Both the position numbers and the translations under genes were made by a program. The notes beneath the pieces are model-generated. The model was given only the letters and a program-made list of their open reading frames with translations, was not told the DNA's origin and did not search any database. Positions 5,571 to 9,470 of a stretch of DNA of 9,470 nucleotides are shown here, piece by piece (within the stretch, counting starts at the first letter, position 1; each line of letters begins with the position of its first letter). The stretch is from Deltaproteobacteria bacterium (GTDB lineage: Bacteria; Bdellovibrionota; UBA1018; UBA923), in assembly GCA_016194725.1 (NCBI GenBank), contig JACQAW010000349.1:1-9470 (forward strand), given 5' to 3'.

Positions 5571-6929
5571 TCAGGTGGCCGTGGACTGATCTTCTTTCAA
5601 CTGCTTGATTATTTTCTTGAAATGTCCGGTCTGGTACCGGTCTTCGGCTTCGACGAAAAACTGGTCCATTAATGTGCCGGGAGGCTGCTCGGACATATAA
5701 TGCATGAGATCGTGCGCGATGATGAAAAGAGAGGCCAGCGGGCTGATGTATTTGTGGGTCAAGCTGCGTGGAAAGCCCGAGCCATCCGGCCGCTCGTGAT
5801 GCTGCATCAAGATCTGGTCGACGTCGGCGGGAATTTCGTCGAACTGCCGCGTGTATTCGGCCGATTTGATGGGGTGCAATTTAAACGCCTGCAGATCGGC
5901 GTCGCTGAACTGGCCAGACTTCTTGGCTTCTTCAAGTGAGGTGTAGGCCGCAAGCTCGTTGTCCTTGAGCGGCAGGTCGTGCAAAAAGGAGGCAAGCGTG
6001 AGCTTGAGATAAGTCGCCGCCGAGTTCCACTGCATCTTGTAGGCAAGCGCGCAGGCGATCTTGCCCAGCGTGAGGCTGTGAGCGGTGATGTACTTGCCTT
6101 CTTCCTGTTTCAGGCGTGCCAGCACGGCTGAAAGCTTGGGCCGCGCACCCAGCAGCTTGAGCGTGATTTCCACGCTGGTTTTGGCCAGCTTCTGCGCCTG
6201 TGGCGTGAACCCCATGCGGTCGACGACGTCACGAAGGGCTTCGATCGAGGCGCTGGCGGCCTTGTCGGCTTCGGCCTCGGTAAGGTTTGGGGACTCGCTG
6301 AGCTTTTTGACGGCGTCGGCCTGGCGATCGAGCAGGCTTGAAGCTTCATCCTTGCGCAGAAAAAGCGACTCGGCTTTTTTGACGTCGCGAATTTTTCTGA
6401 GGTCCTCGGCATCGAGTTCATCGCCTTTTTTGATGAGCTTGATGTAGCGCTCGGGGCCAAGCTTGATATAAACGTCGCATTTGAGGGGGCTTACGCCGAT
6501 GAGCGCTTCGGTCTGGATGGGCACGAAGTCGCCGTCGGGTGTGCCCTGGTCGCCGAACTTGCGTTTGGCCGCAAGCCGGTCGAGCGCGGCCAGCAGCGTA
6601 GGGCCGATGTTGGAGCGAATCGCCACCTCGAACAGCATGCCGGGCTGCTCAAAGGCCGCGCGACTCGTATTGTCGGGCGCGCACATGACATAGGCCGTGG
6701 GGCCACCATATTGAATGAGGCATTTGACGAGCGCCTGGCCGGTGCCGGCGTACGCGAAGACGATAAGGTCGAAAAGCTGATCCTGTTTTTCAAGCAGCTC
6801 GATCGCGTCTTGAAGCAGGCGCCGGTGCACGATCGTGATGGTTTTTTCGGGAGTGGAAAGTTTTTGCTCGATCACGAGCTGAATGATGTTGCGAGCTTCG
6901 CCTTCGTCTTCGACGAGAAGAATATTCAT
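5571..6929 (-). CDS. Pseudo-receiver protein with HD-GYP-like domain
   Basis: This is a 452-residue cytoplasmic signalling protein. Residues 1-120 resemble a response-regulator receiver (MNILLVEDEGEA), but the phospho-acceptor position is Ala59 in FDLIVFAYAG and the conserved Lys near 105 is not evident, so it is probably not phosphorylated. Residues 140-200 form a small beta-type linker domain and 200-270 a helical region. Residues 280-405 are an HD-GYP-like domain: His284, His317-Asp318 (FLHDL), His352 (LHP), HHERPDGSGFP (377-387). Metal-binding residues are kept, but the GYP triplet is GFP and the usual HDxGK lysine is displaced (HDLPLK). HD-GYP proteins hydrolyse cyclic-di-GMP; activity here is plausible but unproven. 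The ATG at 6929 is chosen because it overlaps the prmA stop as ATGA and begins a standard receiver. The same frame is open upstream to 7613 only because of the broken prmA. Confidence 0.85.
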   Translation of the reverse strand: MNILLVEDEGEARNIIQLVIEQKLSTPEKTITIVHRRLLQDAIELLEKQDQLFDLIVFAYAGTGQALVKCLIQYGGPTAYVMCAPDNTSRAAFEQPGMLFEVAIRSNIGPTLLAALDRLAAKRKFGDQGTPDGDFVPIQTEALIGVSPLKCDVYIKLGPERYIKLIKKGDELDAEDLRKIRDVKKAESLFLRKDEASSLLDRQADAVKKLSESPNLTEAEADKAASASIEALRDVVDRMGFTPQAQKLAKTSVEITLKLLGARPKLSAVLARLKQEEGKYITAHSLTLGKIACALAYKMQWNSAATYLKLTLASFLHDLPLKDNELAAYTSLEEAKKSGQFSDADLQAFKLHPIKSAEYTRQFDEIPADVDQILMQHHERPDGSGFPRSLTHKYISPLASLFIIAHDLMHYMSEQPPGTLMDQFFVEAEDRYQTGHFKKIIKQLKEDQSTAT

Positions 6930-7613
6930 GCGGATTTTTTCAGCCAGAGGCTGACCCAGTTGTTGTGGCATAGACGTTTGTGCATCTGAAAGCCCAGGCG
7001 CTGATAGCTGTTCGTGATGGCCTCTTCCTGTTCCTCGAGGAGGCCCGAAAGAATCAGGAAGCCATTCGGCTTGAGCCATTCCTTGAAGGACGCGGCGAAG
7101 TCGAGCAGCGTGTGCTGTAAGCAGCTCCAGGCAGGCGCGGGTGGTTTCGTGCGATCCGGTTCCGAAAGCCATGCCGGGCTCGACGATAAGCTCGAGCTGC
7201 GAAGTTGGTGCGTTGGCCTCGGGCGCATGCCAGGTGGCGCGCACAAGCCAGCAGGGGTCGACGTGGATGGGATGAAAGTTCTCTTTCCAAAGTTCCGCGT
7301 AATCTTTTTCTTCGACCTCATGGATGTCGAAGATTGGCTTTAAATTGGCCAGCACGGGCTCAACCGCGCGCTGCGCATGCTCGGCGTCGCGCCGATTCTC
7401 GAAATAGGCGCTGAAGCGGTCGGGGGGCGAGAGCACCCCGGGCTCAAGCGCGTGCTCGAACTCATTTGCGGCATGCAGGGCGGCCTCGCCGGTCGGTGGC
7501 GGTTCTTCGCCCTCTTCGATGCCCTGGGAATGGAACTGGTACAGCAGCCCCGAGATCAGGTCCCAGTCCGCGGCCGTCGGTCGCGCAGAGAGCGCGCAGG
7601 TGAGAGCGTACAT
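6926..7613 (-). pseudogene. prmA: Ribosomal protein L11 methyltransferase, core deleted
   Basis: PrmA trimethylates ribosomal protein L11 using S-adenosylmethionine. Residues 1-165 are typical, including DYAELWKENFHPIHV (104-118) and EPGMAFGTGSHETTRACLEL (145-164), the family signature that precedes the methyltransferase fold. The C-terminal part is equally clear in another frame: 64 residues from LQHTLLDF through EWLKPNGFLILSGLLEEQ to KKSA, ending with TGA at 6926-6928. The roughly 75 residues normally between them, holding the glycine-rich SAM-binding motif and the acidic ribose-binding loop, are absent. The join is at about 7115-7124 and is out of frame, with a missing length of 2 modulo 3. 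The product cannot be an active methyltransferase. The gene starts 2 nt after the stop of ExbD no. 2 and overlaps the HD gene by 4 bp. The alternative is an assembly collapse. PrmA is dispensable in E. coli, so loss is tolerable. Confidence 0.88.
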
Positions 7614-7615
7614 GC

Positions 7616-8254
7616 TCAGGTACCCTTTTTCACGCCGTCGGCGGCCGACTCTTCCTTCTTGACCGTGATGAGCTTGAAGGTTTTGTATTCGGCGGCAGCG
7701 GCTGTGTACATGACCTTGCGCAAAACCTTGTAAGCGATCGTCTTGTCGGCATGAATAATGAGGGTGCCGTTGAATTTGGGAGGCTTGGTCACCTGGTTAT
7801 CTTTATTGACGAAGGTCTGCGTGCTTTGCACGAACTGCAGCTTTTCACGAGCCTTAACCAGCGCATCAAAGAGAGGCGTGATCATCCTGTTCCCGTCGCG
7901 CAGTTGATGCTTCTCGATCTCGTAAGTGGCATCAGCCGCTCTTATGATGGGCAGGCCGCCATCCGGGCTGGGCACGGATGCCGGCGGATTGAGGAACTCC
8001 AGAATCTTTTCGCCGTCCAGCACCAGGCCGGTGGGCTCGAGAATCAGGTTGGCCGCATCGGGCGGCGCTTCCATGGCCATGGAGTTGGGCAGCTGGATGT
8101 TGTTCGAGGTGGTGAACGCGATGGCGCTGCTGGAGTAGCTCTTGAGCAGAAAGACGAGCAGAATGATGAGCATGTCCATCATGGATGTGAGCGGCAGGTC
8201 GAAGTCCTTCTTGACCTTGCGTCGCGATTTTCTGTTCCGGATTGATCTTCTCAT
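7616..8254 (-). CDS. ExbD/TolR-family protein no. 2
   Basis: This is a 212-residue inner-membrane protein of the proton-driven Exb/Tol/Mot stator family. A very basic cytoplasmic N-terminus (1-16) is followed by one transmembrane helix beginning LPLTSMMDMLIILLVFLL (20-37), with Asp27 at the position of the essential proton-binding aspartate. The periplasmic domain (about 50-212) has LILEPTGLVLDGEKI (70-84) and the typical ExbD C-terminal motif GTLIIHADKTIAYKVLRKVM (164-183). It is longer than E. coli ExbD or TolR (about 140 residues) because of insertions around 90-160. Its start overlaps the stop of ExbD no. 1 as ATGA, implying translational coupling; no strong ribosome binding site is seen. 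It probably assembles with the neighbouring TolQ-like channel to couple proton flow to an envelope process; the partner is unknown. Confidence 0.92.
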   Translation of the reverse strand: MRRSIRNRKSRRKVKKDFDLPLTSMMDMLIILLVFLLKSYSSSAIAFTTSNNIQLPNSMAMEAPPDAANLILEPTGLVLDGEKILEFLNPPASVPSPDGGLPIIRAADATYEIEKHQLRDGNRMITPLFDALVKAREKLQFVQSTQTFVNKDNQVTKPPKFNGTLIIHADKTIAYKVLRKVMYTAAAAEYKTFKLITVKKEESAADGVKKGT

Positions 8255-8835
8255 GAGGATAGGATGTTCCCGAAGACGACTTCTGGAAAAAGGTTGGTAT
8301 CAGGCACTTCGTTGCCGTTGTTGACGTCCTTGGTTTTCAGATTGGACGGCACCACGTCTGTCTTGTCAAAGAACCGTGCGGCATCCATGACGCCGATGAT
8401 CTGCTCATATGGGATGTCGGCATCGGGCTTGAGAATGAGCTGTTTCTCTTTTGGATGTCGTGTCTTGATATCGATCAGCAGCTTGTGCAGCGCTTCGAGG
8501 TCATAGCGCACGTCATCGGGCTTGGCATCGGGTGCGGTATTGGGAACGGTTTTGATCTCATGGTTTTCCCGCGAGCCGCTCCAGTCCGAGATGATGATCT
8601 TGTCCTTGAGGATATGGGCGGTAAGCTGCAGGGGTTTGTCCTTTTCTATTTTTTCCACCTGCTCTTCTGCCGGCGCCACCATTGGCGCGGGGGTGTCGAT
8701 GACCGCGATGGCCATGTAACCCATGGTGAGCAGCAGAAAGGACACCAGAGTGACCAGGGCGTCGAGCATGGGCACGAGGTTCAGCTGAACTTCCTGTTGT
8801 GCTGATTTTCGCCTGGAGCTGGGTGTTCTGAACAT
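8251..8835 (-). CDS. ExbD/TolR-family protein no. 1
   Basis: This 194-residue single-pass inner-membrane protein has the ExbD/TolR layout. The basic N-terminus leads into LNLVPMLDALVTLVSFLLL (18-36), with the conserved Asp25 that carries protons in this family. The periplasmic part includes a Pro/Glu-rich linker (48-66), a strand LQLTAHILKDKIIIS (69-83) and the family C-terminal motif QLILKPDADIPYEQIIGVMD (132-151). It ends in an extra tail of about 35 residues not usual for E. coli ExbD. It is clearly a different paralogue from ExbD no. 2. The gene begins 20 bp after the TolQ-like stop and is preceded by GGAGAA with a 7-nt spacer. Two ExbD-type subunits with one channel recall gliding-motor (Agl-type) and some Tol/TonB-accessory clusters; which one applies here is not decidable from the window. 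Confidence 0.93.
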   Translation of the reverse strand: MFRTPSSRRKSAQQEVQLNLVPMLDALVTLVSFLLLTMGYMAIAVIDTPAPMVAPAEEQVEKIEKDKPLQLTAHILKDKIIISDWSGSRENHEIKTVPNTAPDAKPDDVRYDLEALHKLLIDIKTRHPKEKQLILKPDADIPYEQIIGVMDAARFFDKTDVVPSNLKTKDVNNGNEVPDTNLFPEVVFGNILSS

Positions 8836-8842
8836 TTAAGGG

Positions 8843-8848
8843 TTCTCC
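8843..8848 (-). promoter_or_regulatory. Ribosome binding site of ExbD no. 1
   Basis: GGAGAA is read on the minus strand with a 7-nt spacer to the ATG at 8835. It is the clearest Shine-Dalgarno sequence inside the operon, where the other junctions depend on overlapping stops and starts. Confidence 0.6.
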
Positions 8849-8855
8849 GCCCGGA

Positions 8856-9470
8856 TTATGATCCCTGCTTCTCTGAGCTGTGGCGATACTTGCGAGCTGA
8901 CAGAAGATCGAGAAGCTTTACGCCGAACTCATCGATGTCCTCCACAATGCGCGTGGCGCGCGTGGAAAGAACCGAGTGCAGCACCATCGTGGAGATGGCG
9001 ACGATGAGCCCGAAGGCCGTGCAGTTCATGGCTTCAGAAATGCCTTTGGCCAGAATTTCCTGGCGCTTGGAGGCCTCGCCAATGGCAATGGCCCCGAAGC
9101 TGCTGATCAGACCCGTAATGGTGCCGAGCAGTCCAAGCAAGGTGGCGATGTTGGCGATGAGCGCCAGATAGTTGAGTCGTTTTTCGAGTTTGGGAACGAC
9201 CTCAAGGCTGGCGGCATCGATGGCATTTTGAATTTGCGTGTCGTCGCGGCTGGCGCGTTGCAGGCCTGCTTTGATGACTCGGGGCAGAGCGGCTTTGCCT
9301 GCCCCGTTGCAGAGGCGGATTGCCCCGTCGAGATCATTGGCCAAAATATATTTTTGGACCTCGAACATGAAGGAGGAGCCATCGACATAATATGTTGCGT
9401 AGAGTCGCAGCATCCTTTCAATCACGAACGCGATGGCGAAGCCGAACGTCAACGCGATGAAGTGCATGAA
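8856..9470 (-). CDS. MotA/TolQ/ExbB-family proton channel protein (5' end outside window)
   Basis: This is the inner-membrane channel subunit that, with ExbD/TolR partners, converts the proton gradient into mechanical work across the envelope. The frame is still open at the window edge. The first visible Met (9467) is followed directly by a transmembrane helix (about 1-23 from that Met, ending in IERMLRLY), so the true start probably lies upstream and some N-terminal residues are missing. Two further helices carry the family signatures: IATLLGLLGTITGLISSFGA (107-126, Thr116) and GISEAMNCTAFGLIVAISTM (142-161, Thr150). Thr residues at these places line the proton path in TolQ/ExbB. The long cytoplasmic loop (about 24-95) includes the usual RASRDD and ASLEVVPKLEKRL region. 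It is first in the visible operon, 20 bp ahead of ExbD no. 1. Confidence 0.93.
   Translation of the reverse strand, partial: FMHFIALTFGFAIAFVIERMLRLYATYYVDGSSFMFEVQKYILANDLDGAIRLCNGAGKAALPRVIKAGLQRASRDDTQIQNAIDAASLEVVPKLEKRLNYLALIANIATLLGLLGTITGLISSFGAIAIGEASKRQEILAKGISEAMNCTAFGLIVAISTMVLHSVLSTRATRIVEDIDEFGVKLLDLLSARKYRHSSEKQGS

Noticed and set aside
6926..7321. 131-codon minus-strand ORF as an independent gene
   Set aside because: Only its last 64 residues are protein-like, and they are the PrmA C-terminus. The preceding residues are an out-of-frame reading of the PrmA N-terminal half.
5571..7613. A genuine PrmA-HD fusion protein of 680 residues
   Set aside because: The 63 residues at the join are an out-of-frame reading of the PrmA C-terminus, and the ATGA stop/start overlap between prmA and the HD gene is intact. 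The ancestral arrangement is therefore two separate genes.

Overview
The window reads as a chromosomal segment of a Gram-negative bacterium with a mid-to-high GC content (judged by eye, not computed). Every supported gene lies on the minus strand, so transcription runs from high to low coordinates. The mix of a TolQ/ExbB-type channel with two different ExbD/TolR proteins, a degenerate receiver joined to an HD-GYP-like domain, and several large exported proteins of unknown family suggests the Bdellovibrionota or a neighbouring deltaproteobacterial group. That placement rests on gene content only and has low confidence; no rRNA or taxonomic marker is present.

Reading in the direction of transcription: (1) 9470-5571 is a tightly packed operon. 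It holds a MotA/TolQ/ExbB proton channel (cut by the window edge), ExbD/TolR no. 1, ExbD/TolR no. 2, prmA (ribosomal protein L11 methyltransferase) and a pseudo-receiver/HD-GYP-like protein, joined by ATGA overlaps or very short gaps. The prmA copy is broken: its N-terminal and C-terminal parts are clear, but the whole SAM-binding core between them is missing and the two parts are in different frames. As a result the prmA N-terminus reads in frame into the HD gene as one 680-codon ORF. (2) 5512-4292 is an exported alpha/beta hydrolase with its own good sigma-70-like promoter. It is followed by a roughly 112-bp imperfect palindrome (4165-4276). (3) 4074-3694 is a glyoxalase I with all four metal ligands. 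(4) 3624-2008 is a 538-residue exported protein of unknown family with an internal repeated motif. (5) 1776-1066 and 899-1 are two exported cysteine-containing proteins. The second runs off the left edge, carries an HExxH zinc-protease signature, and is interrupted by an apparent one-base frameshift at a G run. It was reconstructed here by hand across the frameshift.

The operon makes sense as an inner-membrane, proton-driven energy-transducing complex (Tol/Exb/Agl type) whose transcript also carries a translation-related methyltransferase and a probable cyclic-dinucleotide signalling protein. The left part is a secreted-protein region. The most novel observation is that the HExxH protein and its upstream neighbour appear to share a domain, which would make them a diverged tandem pair of which only one keeps the protease motif. 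The two gene disruptions (prmA and the protease) may be real decay or sequencing/assembly error, and this cannot be settled from the sequence alone. I found no RNA genes, CRISPR arrays, insertion sequences or attachment sites, and no intergenic gap longer than about 230 bases.
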